This document shows positions 36,059 to 45,471 of a stretch of 64,000 bases of DNA, piece after piece. The notes under the pieces are model-generated. The model saw only the letters and a program-made list of their open reading frames with translations, was not told the origin of the DNA and made no database searches. The position numbers were made by a program, and so were the translations under genes. The DNA comes from Pseudomonas sp. 8Z. Its GTDB lineage: Bacteria; Pseudomonadota; Gammaproteobacteria; Pseudomonadales; Pseudomonadaceae. The stretch lies in NCBI RefSeq assembly GCF_902506535.1, contig NZ_LR733826.1:153078-217077 (forward strand). Direction: 5' to 3'. Numbering within the stretch: the first letter of the stretch is position 1; every line of letters starts with the position of its first letter.

Positions 36059-37384
36059 ATGAGCGAAAAAATTACCCCGGTGTTGCGCGAATCCGCCACC
36101 TTTGACCGCCTGTCCATTCAGGAAATCCAGCGCGCCGCCGAGACCGGCATTTATGACATCCGTGGTGGCGGCACCAAGCGCAAGCTGCCGCACTTCGACG
36201 ACCTGCTGCTGCTCGGCGCCTCGATGTCGCGCTACCCGCTGGAAGGCTACCGCGAGAAATGCGGCACCGACGTGGTGCTGGGCAACCGCTTCGCCAAGAA
36301 GCCGATTCACCTGAAGATTCCGGTGACCATTGCCGGCATGAGCTTCGGCGCGCTGTCGGCGCAGGCCAAGGAAGCTCTCGGCCGAGGCGCTACCATCGCC
36401 GGTACCAGCACCACCACCGGCGACGGCGGTATGACCCCGGAAGAGCGCGGTCAGTCGCAGCACTTGGTCTACCAGTATCTGCCGTCGCGCTACGGCATGA
36501 ACCCGGACGACCTGCGCAAGGCCGACGCCATCGAGATCGTCCTTGGCCAGGGCGCCAAGCCGGGCGGCGGCGGCATGCTCTTGGGCATGAAGGTGACCGA
36601 GCGCGTGGCCGGTATGCGTACCTTGCCGATTGGCGTCGACCAGCGCAGCGCCTGCCGTCACCCGGACTGGACCGGTCCGGACGACTTGGCGATCAAGATT
36701 GCCGAGATCCGCGAGATCACCGACTGGGAAAAACCCATCTACGTGAAGATCGGCGCCAGCCGCCCGTACTACGACGTCAAGCTGGCGGTGAAGGCCGGTG
36801 CCGACGTGATTGTCCTCGACGGCATGCAAGGTGGCACTGCCGCCACTCAGGAAGTGTTCATCGAGCACGTCGGCATCCCGATTCTCTCGGCCATCCCGCA
36901 AGCTGTGCAGGCCCTGCAGGAGATGGACATGCATCGCAAGGTGCAACTGATCGTCTCCGGCGGCATTCGTACCGGCGCCGATGTGGCCAAGGCCATGGCC
37001 ATGGGGGCTGATGCCGTGGCCATCGGCACCGCGGCGCTGATCGCCCTCGGTGACAATCACCCGCGTCTGGATGAGGAGCTGAAGAAGATCGATTCGGCTG
37101 CTGGTTTCTACGATGACTGGCAAAACGGCAAAGACCCTGCCGGTATCACCACCCAGGACCCGGAGTTGTCCAAGCGCCTCGACCCGGTCGCCGCTGGCCG
37201 CCGCCTGGCCAACTACCTGCGCGTGCTGGTGCTGGAAGCGCAGACCATGGCCCGCGCCTGCGGCAAGTCGCACCTGCACAACCTTGACCCTGAGGATCTG
37301 GTGGCCCTGACCGTGGAGGCGGCTGCCATGGCCCGTGTGCCGCTGGCTGGCACCAACTGGGTGCCGGGACAGTTGCGCTACTGA
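36059..37384 (+). CDS. glxD: FMN-binding glutamate synthase-family subunit (GlxD/MgsC type)
   Basis: A 441-residue TIM-barrel enzyme like the synthase domain of GltB. Landmarks are KIPVTIAGMSFGALSAQAKEAL near residue 90, STTTGDGGMTPEER near 118, KPGGGGMLLGMKV near 163, the glycine loop DGMQGGTAATQEVF near 255 and ASGGIRTGADVAKA-type FMN phosphate motif (SGGIRTGADVAKAMAMGADAVAIGTAAL). It would join 2-oxoglutarate with the released amine. With glnT it forms a GmaS-Mgs-like route that assimilates methylamine as N-methylglutamate; N-methylglutamate dehydrogenase genes are not in the window. Confidence 0.88.
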   Translation: MSEKITPVLRESATFDRLSIQEIQRAAETGIYDIRGGGTKRKLPHFDDLLLLGASMSRYPLEGYREKCGTDVVLGNRFAKKPIHLKIPVTIAGMSFGALSAQAKEALGRGATIAGTSTTTGDGGMTPEERGQSQHLVYQYLPSRYGMNPDDLRKADAIEIVLGQGAKPGGGGMLLGMKVTERVAGMRTLPIGVDQRSACRHPDWTGPDDLAIKIAEIREITDWEKPIYVKIGASRPYYDVKLAVKAGADVIVLDGMQGGTAATQEVFIEHVGIPILSAIPQAVQALQEMDMHRKVQLIVSGGIRTGADVAKAMAMGADAVAIGTAALIALGDNHPRLDEELKKIDSAAGFYDDWQNGKDPAGITTQDPELSKRLDPVAAGRRLANYLRVLVLEAQTMARACGKSHLHNLDPEDLVALTVEAAAMARVPLAGTNWVPGQLRY

Positions 37385-37406
37385 GGCGACAGGTGCTGGT
37401 GCGTTG

Positions 37407-37497
37407 TTGAAAATCGCGAATAAATTCGCTCCTACACGAGTGCTTCCCTGCACCCTGGATGCACGGCTGGTAGGAGCGGATTTATCCGCGAAAAGGG
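37407..37497. repeat. REP elements after glxD
   Basis: Two REP arms, 'TCGCGAATAAATTCGCTCCTAC' at 37407-37434 and 'GTAGGAGCGGATTTATCCGCG' at 37471-37491, face each other in the gap after the operon. The second arm equals that in the 3.4 kb cluster and inside the carboxylase gene. Confidence 0.8.
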
Positions 37498-37648
37498 CTG
37501 GCGCCGAGGCCGCAAGCCTCGCGAATGACTCTGCGCCTACCCAAGGACATCAGCCCTTGAATGCCGAATTCTCCGAAACGCGCCGTTTCTCCTAGCGCAC
37601 GTCGCGTTCGTCGACGGCACACGCCAGCTCCCAGCCAGGTGAGCGGCT

Positions 37649-38116
37649 TCAATCAGGCAAGTCGGCCTGGAGCCGGCGGGCCATGACCAGGGTGCGCTCG
37701 GCGCCGTCGACGACTTCCCGTTGCAGCTCGAAGCCCAGGCGTTGGTAGAAGCCCCGAGCGGTGAGCGAGGAGGGCACGAGCAACTCGGCGATACCCTGTT
37801 CGCGAGCGAGCCGGGTGATGGCCAGCATGAGCAGGCGCCCGACGCCCTGGCCCTGCATCGGCGGATCGATGAACACCGTTCTGACAACCTCGCCGTCGAG
37901 GCTGGCGGTGCCGAGCAGTTGCCGGTTGCATTCGGCAACCAGCACCTGGCGCGTATCGATCAACTGCGCGACGCGCTCGACGCTGAAGCTTTGCTCCACC
38001 CGCTCAATCACCTCGGGTGCATAGTCCCGCGCATTGCTGACGTGCAGGGCACTGATGATCACCCGGCTTATCGCGTGCGCGTCGCTCGCTCGTGCGGGGC
38101 GGATTTCGATTGGCAT
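37649..38116 (-). CDS. GNAT-family N-acetyltransferase
   Basis: A 155-residue acetyltransferase. IEIRPARASDAHAISRVI opens the fold and the acetyl-CoA loop is VFIDPPMQGQGVGRLLMLAITRLAREQG near residue 88; FYQRLGFELQREV is the usual C-terminal segment. Substrate is not predictable. It stands between a REP region and the chemoreceptor gene. Confidence 0.88.
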   Translation of the reverse strand: MPIEIRPARASDAHAISRVIISALHVSNARDYAPEVIERVEQSFSVERVAQLIDTRQVLVAECNRQLLGTASLDGEVVRTVFIDPPMQGQGVGRLLMLAITRLAREQGIAELLVPSSLTARGFYQRLGFELQREVVDGAERTLVMARRLQADLPD

Positions 38117-38192
38117 GGCAGGGGCTCAGGCTTGGGGTGGTCGTTCAGGTGGGCCGGCTGCCGGCGCGTTCGAGGCCGACAGCGTGATCCTG

Positions 38193-40154
38193 TCAGACTA
38201 CCTTGAAGCGACTGACCAGTTGCTGCTGGTGATCGGCCAGGCGCGCGAGTTCACGGCTGCTCACGGCGGTCTGCTCAGCCGTTGCGCTGACTTGAATAAC
38301 CAAATCGTTGATGTCGTGGACGTTACGGTTGATTTCCTCTGACACCAGACTTTGCTCCTCGGCAGCCGAGGCTACCTGGATGTTGCGGTCACTGATATTG
38401 GCGATGCCGTCAGCGATTTGCTCCAGCAATTCGCCCGCTTTGACCACGTTATTGGCGCCTGTCTGAGCTTTGTTCAGGGTTTCTTGCATGGAGCTGGCGG
38501 CCCGGTCGGAGCCACTTTGCAGGTTGCTGATCATCTGCTGGATGCTGACGGTGGAGTCCTGGGTCTTTTGCGCCAACTGGCGTACCTCGTCGGCGACCAC
38601 GGCGAAACCACGGCCTTGCTCCCCGGCGCGGGCTGCTTCGATGGCGGCATTGAGGGCGAGCAGGTTGGTCTGTTCGGCGACACCTCGGATAACGTCGAGC
38701 ACCGAGGAGATGGCGTCGGTTTCTTTCTTCAGGGCGAGGATGATCTGCGTGGTTTGCTCGGCTTGCTTCGACAGGGCCTGCACCAGAAGCACGGTGTTCT
38801 CGATCTCGGTTTTGCCGCGCGCGGTGTTGTCATTGACCTGGCGGGACATTTCAGCCGCTTCGGTGGTGCTGCGCGCCACGTCGCGGACGGTGGCGCTCAT
38901 CTGTTGGATCGCGGTGACGACCTGGTCGGTGTTCAGGCGCTGCTGCGCTACGTTCTGGCTGGTCTGCAGGGCGGCTGAGGATGATTCTTCGGCGGCGCTG
39001 GCTACCTGCGCTGCCGCACCGCTGACTTCCTGGATCACCTCCTTGATCTGCAGGGCCATGTTGTTGAGGTTATGCGCGATCATGCCGAACTCATCGCGGC
39101 CCTCGTAGCGGGTGTGGGCGGTGAGGTCACGTTTGGATAAGGCCAGCAGAGTCTCGTTAAGGTCGCTGACGGCTGATTTGATGCTACGGATGATCAGGTA
39201 CGAGAGCGTCAGCACGATGGCCAGCACGAGCAGAATTGCGCCGACCGTTTTCCACAGACTGGCGACGATCGAGGCCTGCATGTTCATTGCGATGCTACCT
39301 GCATCCTGGCTCAGCTCACTTTCTACCTGCCCGATGAGGTCAATGCGTGCGGTGGAGAGCTTGAACCACTGTTCGGGCTTGGTGTTGAGGGCTGTGCCCA
39401 GCGGTGTTTCTAGAGCCAGTCGTTGTAGAGCCATGGCTGCCTGCGCGTCGGGTTGCTGCATGGCACTGTCCAGCTTGCCTTTGAGTTCTGCCGAAGCCTG
39501 GCGCTGGAAGGCCGCCTGATAGGCTGAAAACTCTCCGAGGTTACGGCTCAGGCGCGTGAGCAGATCGGCATTGAGCTGATTGAGACTGAAAATCTGCCCG
39601 AGCAAGGCGCGCTCACGGCCTGCGCGCTCTTTCATTTCTATCAGTTGATTGAGTACGTTGAGGGTACGTTGAACCTTCACCACGCTGATACTGGCTTCTA
39701 GCGAATGGGTGTAGCCGATCAGACCGGTGATCATGCCGGTGTAGCGTGCCCCGGATTCGGCGCCAGTGAGCGCCAGGGCATCGACTTGTTTACGCAGCTC
39801 GGCTATTTCGCCTAAGCCCTTTAGAACGGCATTCAGATCTGTTGTCGCGGTGCTCGATAGGCTCTGCAATTGCTTGATCGCTGCATCGCTGTCACGTCGA
39901 AACTGGGCCAGCGCATCGCGCATGGCTGCGCCCTTGCTCGTAATGAACACGCCACTGGCACCGCGCTCGCGCTGCAATGCGGTAACGGCAGTGCTGATGT
40001 GCTGAGCGGTGTCGATGGCGACAACGGTATGGTTGGTCTCGCGTAGCGTCTGATACTGATTGGCGACGTCCATCGCGCAGAAGAGCAAAAAGCCCAGGAG
40101 GGGGAACAGCACTATAAGCAGGAGCTTTGTGCTCAGGGGCGCATTTTTCAGCAT
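38193..40154 (-). CDS. Methyl-accepting chemotaxis protein with NIT sensor domain
   Basis: A 653-residue chemoreceptor. Helix 1 is [16 protein letters not shown]; the periplasmic part has the nitrate/nitrite-sensing (NIT) signature [13 protein letters not shown] near residue 60; helix 2 is [20 protein letters not shown] near 310; then HAMP-like and signalling domains. The cytoplasmic hairpin tip is [40 protein letters not shown] 40154 was chosen over an upstream frame lacking a signal anchor. Nitrate or nitrite is the likely ligand class by family. No pentapeptide tether is seen at the C-terminus. Confidence 0.9.
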   Translation of the reverse strand: MLKNAPLSTKLLLIVLFPLLGFLLFCAMDVANQYQTLRETNHTVVAIDTAQHISTAVTALQRERGASGVFITSKGAAMRDALAQFRRDSDAAIKQLQSLSSTATTDLNAVLKGLGEIAELRKQVDALALTGAESGARYTGMITGLIGYTHSLEASISVVKVQRTLNVLNQLIEMKERAGRERALLGQIFSLNQLNADLLTRLSRNLGEFSAYQAAFQRQASAELKGKLDSAMQQPDAQAAMALQRLALETPLGTALNTKPEQWFKLSTARIDLIGQVESELSQDAGSIAMNMQASIVASLWKTVGAILLVLAIVLTLSYLIIRSIKSAVSDLNETLLALSKRDLTAHTRYEGRDEFGMIAHNLNNMALQIKEVIQEVSGAAAQVASAAEESSSAALQTSQNVAQQRLNTDQVVTAIQQMSATVRDVARSTTEAAEMSRQVNDNTARGKTEIENTVLLVQALSKQAEQTTQIILALKKETDAISSVLDVIRGVAEQTNLLALNAAIEAARAGEQGRGFAVVADEVRQLAQKTQDSTVSIQQMISNLQSGSDRAASSMQETLNKAQTGANNVVKAGELLEQIADGIANISDRNIQVASAAEEQSLVSEEINRNVHDINDLVIQVSATAEQTAVSSRELARLADHQQQLVSRFKVV

Positions 40155-40512
40155 CGTTGATATGCCTATCGTCTGTGTTGATAGTGGCAGGCGAACAACG
40201 AATACCAGTGGTCTCTTGAGCCGCGACTGGCTGGCGAGGGATCTACTGTCCCTCTGCTTCAACGGGAACTGCATTCCGTTGCATCGACTGTTGCAAGCAC
40301 TGGCGCAACACCTCAATGCGCCCAGGCTGGTTATTCCAGAGTAGCTCATTGGGCTGGGGTGTAGGCGCGGTGCGTCTTATGTTTTCGGGTGCTCGGCGGT
40401 TTTCTTGAGTGATGGCAAGTATTCACCTGAAACCGTCAGCTATTCGCGCCTGTCGCAAGCATGCCGTCGGCTGCCACACCGACCGCTGTTACACGACTCG
40501 TATCGGGGGCTG
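40155..40512. other. Intergenic region upstream of the NIT chemoreceptor
   Basis: 358 bases holding the chemoreceptor promoter side and the 3' flank of the cyclophilin-like gene. No repeat, RNA gene or supported reading frame was recognised. Confidence 0.45.
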
Positions 40513-40959
40513 TTAATGCCCTGTGGCAAGTTCTACTTTGGCCGACTTAGCACCTGGGTAGCTTAGATGTTCGAGACCTGCTGTGATGCGCCCGAGCCTT
40601 ATCAGGCCTTGGGAGTAGCCAAAGTCTTGGTAGAAGATCGCCAGGTTGCCCCAGGGCGCGTAGTAGGTGATGTCACCGATTTGCGGGTCTATGCCGGGCG
40701 GTGCATTTGTGGTGGAAAGCTTGTGGGGTAAATAGGCGATCTTCTCTGTAGACGCATAGTCTTTGAGGTCGATGTTCAGAGGGAGCTGAGCAATAAAGTC
40801 GCGACTGGACGGAGTATCGTCGAGCGTCGCGGTGATGATGGCCTCACCGATGATGATGCGGATGGCGTGCATACGATGTGCGTCCTCGTTGATTGTGCCT
40901 GCGGCACCGCAAGCGGCACTGAATATCAGCGCCAGCATGAAGGTTAGGTTTTGCCGCAT
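40513..40959 (-). CDS. Exported cyclophilin-like protein
   Basis: A 148-residue protein beginning MRQNLTFMLALIFSAACGAAG, a signal or lipoprotein-type N-terminus. The mature region (IRIIIGEAIITATLDDTPSSRDFIAQLPLNIDLKDY... GDITYYAPWGNLAIFYQDFGYSQGLIRLG) matches the bacterial 'cyclophilin-like' fold family, not classical peptidyl-prolyl isomerases. Function is unknown. In pseudomonads such genes often sit with an aldo/keto reductase and an alpha/beta hydrolase under a LysR regulator, as in this neighbourhood. Confidence 0.78.
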   Translation of the reverse strand: MRQNLTFMLALIFSAACGAAGTINEDAHRMHAIRIIIGEAIITATLDDTPSSRDFIAQLPLNIDLKDYASTEKIAYLPHKLSTTNAPPGIDPQIGDITYYAPWGNLAIFYQDFGYSQGLIRLGRITAGLEHLSYPGAKSAKVELATGH

Positions 40960-40963
40960 GTAT

Positions 40964-41155
40964 TCAGGCACTTGATCGATTCCCGGTAGTGATCAGCACG
41001 CATAGGCCTAAGGTGCCTCGCCGCGGGGGCTTGGCCAAATTCATCCAGTCTTGCAGGTCTTTCGGCAGAGCGTTTAGCTCCAATGCCTTGAGGTTCTGGC
41101 GCAGTTGGTTGGCAGTGCGCGCGCCTCTGAGTGCGGTTGTGGAGCCGTCAGGCAA
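40964..41155 (-). pseudogene. Remnant of an aldo/keto reductase, C-terminal end only
   Basis: The frame carries TALRGARTANQLRQNLKALEL, which resembles the cofactor-binding C-terminus of aldo/keto reductases (usually IIGARTPEQLxENL), and then runs to a stop. About 60 residues remain of an enzyme normally near 330. It directly precedes the cyclophilin-like gene. The rest of the reductase is absent, so this is probably deletion debris. Confidence 0.4.
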
Positions 41156-41318
41156 ATGCCACGTTTGTCGGAGCCTCGCCTAGTCCGATGCGGCTGTGTG
41201 GCCAAGATGTGTATAGCGTATTTCAACCCATTCCCTGGCTCTGAAATACTGCCTTGCCGGATATGCAAGACAGCGCCAGGCCTAACCTGACGCTGCCTGC
41301 GTATAGATAAGCTAGGTG

Positions 41319-42422
41319 CTACAGATATTTGCCGAAGAACTCGGTCATCCGGTCAAAAGGAATCTTGTCCGCGCGGTCGTACAGGTCGACATGGCTGGCG
41401 CCTGGAATGATCAGCAACTCCTTCGGCTCCGCCGCGGCGGAGTAGGCGGCTTCGCTGAAATAGCGCGAGTGGGCATTTTCACCGTGGATGAACAGAACCG
41501 GACGCGGTGAGATTTCCTTGATGTAGGTGAGGATTGGCATGTTCATGAACGACAACGGCGTGGTCATCGTCCAGGCATTACCCGAGTTAACCGCGCGAGG
41601 GTGGTAGCCGCGTGGCGTCATGTAGTAGTCGTGGTAGTCGACTAGAAACTGCGCTTCGCCACCTTTTAGCTCGTTGTAGGGTGGCTGATAAGCGGGCGCT
41701 CCGTTTTGTGCATCCTTCCAGCGTTGCTGGCCCAGTTGCTCCAGCGTCTGCGTGCGTTGTTCGAGGGTTACGCTGTCGTTGTAGCCTTTGGACATCACTC
41801 GTGTCATGTCGTACATGGTACTGGTCACGACTGCTTTGATGCGTTTGTCCACGGCTGTTGCGTTCAGGGCCATGCCCCCCCAGCCACAGATACCGATGAT
41901 GCCGATGCGTTCACGATCTACTTCCGGCAGTAGGCCGATGAAGTCCACGGCGGCGCTGAAGTCTTCGGTATTGATGTCTGGTGAGGCGACATTGCGTGGC
42001 TGACCACCACTCTCACCGGTATAAGACGGGTCGAAAGCCAGTGTAACGAAGCCGCGCTCGGCCATGGTCTGCGCATACAGGCCGGAAGATTGTTCCTTGA
42101 CGGCGCCAAATGGGCCGCTGACCACAATTGCCGGTAGTCGATCTGCAGTACGTGCCTTCGGCAAATAGAGATCAGCCGCCAGGGTGATGCCATAACGGTT
42201 TACGAAAGTGACTTTGCGCTGCTCGACCTTTTCACTACGGGGGAAGGTTTTGTCCCATTCCTGCGTAAGTTGCAGTTGCATGCTGTCTACTCCGTTGTTT
42301 GAGGAGGCGGTTGCTACCTGATTGTTCTGGCAGCCGAGAAGAGCCATCAGCGCGCCGGCCAGGATGGCTAATTGGAGGGAGGCTTTCTTGAGTCGTACTC
42401 GGTTACTGCTCTGAATTTCCAT
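41319..42422 (-). CDS. Exported alpha/beta hydrolase, dienelactone hydrolase-like
   Basis: A 367-residue predicted lipoprotein or exported hydrolase: LQLAILAGALMALLGCQNN is a hydrophobic signal ending in an LLGC lipobox. The fold is visible from VTFVNRYGITLAADLYLPK; the nucleophile elbow reads GICGWGG near residue 200, with Cys where most esterases have Ser. DVDRERIG precedes it, and the late FIHGENAHSRYF and GASHVDLYD segments give candidate acid and His residues. ATG 42422 has GGAG seven bases upstream. Its MFS neighbour on the same strand suggests a shared substrate. Confidence 0.82.
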   Translation of the reverse strand: MEIQSSNRVRLKKASLQLAILAGALMALLGCQNNQVATASSNNGVDSMQLQLTQEWDKTFPRSEKVEQRKVTFVNRYGITLAADLYLPKARTADRLPAIVVSGPFGAVKEQSSGLYAQTMAERGFVTLAFDPSYTGESGGQPRNVASPDINTEDFSAAVDFIGLLPEVDRERIGIIGICGWGGMALNATAVDKRIKAVVTSTMYDMTRVMSKGYNDSVTLEQRTQTLEQLGQQRWKDAQNGAPAYQPPYNELKGGEAQFLVDYHDYYMTPRGYHPRAVNSGNAWTMTTPLSFMNMPILTYIKEISPRPVLFIHGENAHSRYFSEAAYSAAAEPKELLIIPGASHVDLYDRADKIPFDRMTEFFGKYL

Positions 42423-42485
42423 GTAGTGCTCCAACGATCAAATCGACATAGCGAGTTCTAGGTGGGTGAGTTGGACGGTGTCCTC

Positions 42486-43685
42486 TCAGGGCTTTGAGCG
42501 TGCGGTGAGGATGGTCAGGATGGCCGACAGCAGCAGGATCGCGGCGCTGGTGAAAAAGGTGGCCTGATAACCGATGTGGTCGAACAGCAGGCCACCCAGC
42601 GTGGAGCCCAGGGCGATCGACAGTTGAACAACTGCGACGAAAAGGCCGCCACCTGCTTCTGCATCTTTGGGGAACGTCATCGCGATCCAGGCCCACCAGC
42701 CCACGGGGGCGGCAGTGCCGGTCAACCCCCATAGCCCTAGCAGGGCGACGACGACCGCGAGCCAGCCACCGAATGCCACTAGGGCCAGTGCTGTCAGTGT
42801 CATCAGTAACGGGATGGCGACCATGGTATGGATAAAGCGCCGTTGCAAAAGATTGCCAATCAGCAGAGTGCCGATGAAGCCCGCGACACCGATCACCAGC
42901 AGTACTAGGGAGATAGATGTGCCATGCACCCCGGTGACGGTTTCCAGGAAGGGGCGCACATAGGTGAACAGGGCAAATTGGCCCATGAAGAACAAGCTGC
43001 TGGCTAGCATGCCGATCACGACGCCAGGGCGTTTAAGCAACGTGAACACGCTGAACAAATTGTGCGTACCAGGCGCACGCGCAGCCGCCTGCATGGACGG
43101 CAGTGTTGCCCATTGCCAGGCCAGCGCGGCCAGTGCAACTGGTACCAGGCAGAGAAATGCGCCGCGCCAGCCGATGAAGGTGCCAAGCCAGGCGCCCAGC
43201 GGAGCAGCCACCACCGTGGACAGGGCATTACCACCATTGACCAGCGCTAGAGCGCGTGGCACGTCATGGCTTGGCACCAAACGAATGGCCGTTGCGGCGG
43301 ACATCGACCAGAAGCCGCCGATCACCACGCCGATCAGTGCCCGGCCTAGCATGTAGATGAGATAGTTCGGTGCCAACGCGACGATGGCGCCGGACACGCC
43401 CATCGCTGCCGTCAGCCCCAGTAGCAGAGTCTTGCGGTTCAGGCTGCCAACAAGCGAGGAAATGAACAGACTGGTCAGTACGGCGAAAGCCCCCGAGATG
43501 GCGATGCCCTGACCCGCCATACCTTCGGTGATGTGCAAATCATTGGCGATGGGGCTCAGCAGGCTGACCGGCAGGAACTCCGACGCGACCAGAGCGAAAG
43601 CGCAAACCGAGATGCCCAAAACACCACTCCAAGAGCTGGAGGGATTGGTCATTTCATGGTGGGTGTCGAGCGTACTGGCTGTCAT
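42486..43685 (-). CDS. MFS transporter, DHA1 efflux type
   Basis: A 399-residue membrane protein with 12 predicted helices. LGISVCAFALVASEFLPVSLLSPIA is helix 1 and the motif-A-like loop LVGSLNRKTLLLG follows helix 2; RALIGVVIGGFWSMSAATAIRLVP matches the AraJ/NepI-like DHA1 group. It probably exports a small organic compound. It is divergent from the LysR gene, with GCTAAT-type repeats in the spacer, and precedes the exported hydrolase gene. Confidence 0.85.
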   Translation of the reverse strand: MTASTLDTHHEMTNPSSSWSGVLGISVCAFALVASEFLPVSLLSPIANDLHITEGMAGQGIAISGAFAVLTSLFISSLVGSLNRKTLLLGLTAAMGVSGAIVALAPNYLIYMLGRALIGVVIGGFWSMSAATAIRLVPSHDVPRALALVNGGNALSTVVAAPLGAWLGTFIGWRGAFLCLVPVALAALAWQWATLPSMQAAARAPGTHNLFSVFTLLKRPGVVIGMLASSLFFMGQFALFTYVRPFLETVTGVHGTSISLVLLVIGVAGFIGTLLIGNLLQRRFIHTMVAIPLLMTLTALALVAFGGWLAVVVALLGLWGLTGTAAPVGWWAWIAMTFPKDAEAGGGLFVAVVQLSIALGSTLGGLLFDHIGYQATFFTSAAILLLSAILTILTARSKP

Positions 43686-43800
43686 GCAGAACCTGGTTCA
43701 TCTACAGAAGAAAGGAAACTTCACCGCTGACTGGGCAGCTCCGTTGAATGGGCTTGTTCGGCAATCAAGGGAGCTGCCAAGCAGTAGCCACGATGTTGGT

Positions 43801-43878
43801 TGGCTAATGTTCGGGTATATGGATATCTATGACTAGCTAATCAATTCTTAAAGAGGATATAAGCTCTGCTAATCATTT
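43801..43878. promoter_or_regulatory. Repeated GCTAAT motif between MFS and LysR genes
   Basis: GCTAAT occurs at 43803, 43836 (as GCTAATCAATT) and 43868 (as GCTAATCATTT). The 11-base GCTAATCAATT recurs upstream of the oxidoreductase genes at 44885. These are candidate sites for the adjacent LysR protein. Confidence 0.45.
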
Positions 43879-43897
43879 ATTCATGGAAAAATGCAGC

Positions 43898-44821
43898 ATG
43901 ATCAAACGTAATCTCAACGACCTGCTGTCTTTCGTAACCGTCGCCCGTGAGGGGACTTTCACTCGTGCCGCCGCTCAGCTAGGGGTGACGCAATCGGCTC
44001 TGAGCCAATCAATAAGCGGCCTGGAGACTCGATTGCAGATCCGCCTGCTCACCCGCACCACGCGCAGCGTTTCGCCTACGGCAGCGGGAGAGCGCCTGTT
44101 GAATGCCATTGGCAATCGCTTTGATGAAATCGAGGCTGAGCTGGATGAACTGACGGCGCTGCGCGACAAGCCAAGCGGCACCGTTCGTATTACCTGTGGC
44201 GACCATATCCAGCGAACCAATCTGCTGCCCAAGCTCACGCCCTTGCTGTTTGAGTACCCGGACATCAAGATCGAGTTCGATATCAACTATGGTTTCCGCG
44301 ATATCGTGGCCGACCGCTTCGATGCAGGCGTGCGCTTGGGCGACACCATCGACAAGGACATGATCGCTGTGCCGATTGGGCCGCCTGTGCGTATGGCCGT
44401 TGTGGCCTCTCCTGGCTACTTTGCTGTGCATCCGAAACCCAAGAACCCGCGTGATCTGGTTAATCACAACTGCATCAACATGCGTATGCAGTCCGGCGGG
44501 GGGCTCTATGTCTGGGATTTTCAGCGCAAGGACAAGCTGTTGAATGTTCGCGTGGATGGGCAACTCATTTTCAATACTTCGCCCAATATCGTGGATGCCG
44601 CGTTGGCCGGGTTGGGGATCGCCTGGCTTCCCGAGGAGGAGTTTGCGCCGCACATTGAGGAGGGACGCCTGGTACGTGTGCTGGAGGATTGGTGTCAGCC
44701 GTTCCCTGGGTACTACCTGTATTACCCGAGTCGTCGGCAGCCATCCCCGGCTTTTACCTTGGTCGTTGATGCGCTGCGCCTCTCAACGCCCGGTGGTGGC
44801 CGGATAGAACCCAAAGGGTGA
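43898..44821 (+). CDS. LysR-family transcriptional regulator
   Basis: A 307-residue regulator. The N-terminal winged helix is LNDLLSFVTVAREGTFTRAAAQLGVTQSALSQSISGLETRLQ, followed by a substrate-binding domain (GTVRITCGDHIQRTNLLPKL; DRFDAGVRLGDTIDKDMIAVPIG; LGIAWLPEEEFAPH). It belongs to the PA0477-like subgroup that regulates neighbouring enzymes. It is divergent from the MFS gene and upstream of the two molybdo-enzyme genes. ATG 43898 has GGAAAA upstream; 43883 is an alternative. Confidence 0.9.
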   Translation: MIKRNLNDLLSFVTVAREGTFTRAAAQLGVTQSALSQSISGLETRLQIRLLTRTTRSVSPTAAGERLLNAIGNRFDEIEAELDELTALRDKPSGTVRITCGDHIQRTNLLPKLTPLLFEYPDIKIEFDINYGFRDIVADRFDAGVRLGDTIDKDMIAVPIGPPVRMAVVASPGYFAVHPKPKNPRDLVNHNCINMRMQSGGGLYVWDFQRKDKLLNVRVDGQLIFNTSPNIVDAALAGLGIAWLPEEEFAPHIEEGRLVRVLEDWCQPFPGYYLYYPSRRQPSPAFTLVVDALRLSTPGGGRIEPKG

Positions 44822-44876
44822 CCCGGCAGCCTCTGCTGATTCTTGCGTTTATCCATTGGCAGCTAAATAGCCTTAT

Positions 44877-44895
44877 TAGCTAGGCTAATCAATTG
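44877..44895. promoter_or_regulatory. Candidate LysR site before the 2Fe-2S/molybdo-enzyme operon
   Basis: TTAGC-TAG-GCTAA is a five-base-arm palindrome, continued as GCTAATCAATT, the same 11-mer present in the MFS-LysR spacer. It lies about 100 bases before the first gene. Confidence 0.45.
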
Positions 44896-44997
44896 CCTCG
44901 GGAGTTTTTCTGTAGAGTCTCTGGGCTTATTCCGTCCAGCCGTTTCTACTCTGCGCAGGTTCTGCCTTCGAAGTTAATTTTGACAGGAGTTCAACTC

Positions 44998-45471
44998 ATG
45001 ACACGTCTTCAAATCAACGGGCAAACCAAGGATGTCGATGCCCCCGGCGAGATACCTCTGCTGTGGGCATTGCGCGATGAGTTGGGCATGACCGGAACCA
45101 AGTTCGGCTGCGGTATGGCGTTGTGTGGCGCCTGTACTGTGCATATGGATGGCAGCGCAATTCGTTCATGCGTGACGCCTATCTCGGCCGTGACCGGAAA
45201 GGCGATTTCGACCATTGAGGGGATGGAGGTGGACCCTGTGGGGCAGGTTGTGCAGCATGCCTGGGTGGAGAATAACGTCGCCCAATGTGGTTACTGCCAG
45301 GCGGGACAAATCATGACTGCGGTGAGCTTGCTCAAGAGCACACCGAGGCCGAGTGAAGAGCAAATCGACCAGGCGATGAGCGGAAATATCTGCCGTTGCG
45401 GCACCTACCCACGCATTCGTGCGGCCATCTTGCAGGCGGCCGACCAACTGGCGCAGGGAGGTCAGCGATGA
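44998..45471 (+). CDS. 2Fe-2S subunit of xanthine-oxidase-family enzyme (IorA-like)
   Basis: A 157-residue protein with the plant-type cluster motif [12 protein letters not shown] near residue 40 and the second cluster in CGYCQAGQ and [12 protein letters not shown] near 100-135. This two-cluster layout is that of small subunits such as IorA of isoquinoline 1-oxidoreductase and aldehyde dehydrogenases. It passes electrons from the molybdenum subunit. Its stop overlaps the start of the next gene by four bases (ATGA). A TGACAGGAG ribosome site precedes the ATG. Confidence 0.92.
   Translation: MTRLQINGQTKDVDAPGEIPLLWALRDELGMTGTKFGCGMALCGACTVHMDGSAIRSCVTPISAVTGKAISTIEGMEVDPVGQVVQHAWVENNVAQCGYCQAGQIMTAVSLLKSTPRPSEEQIDQAMSGNICRCGTYPRIRAAILQAADQLAQGGQR

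Noticed and set aside
40155..41318. Possible genomic island boundary with attachment site
   Set aside because: No tRNA, integrase or direct repeat was found; only a gene remnant and ordinary spacers are present.
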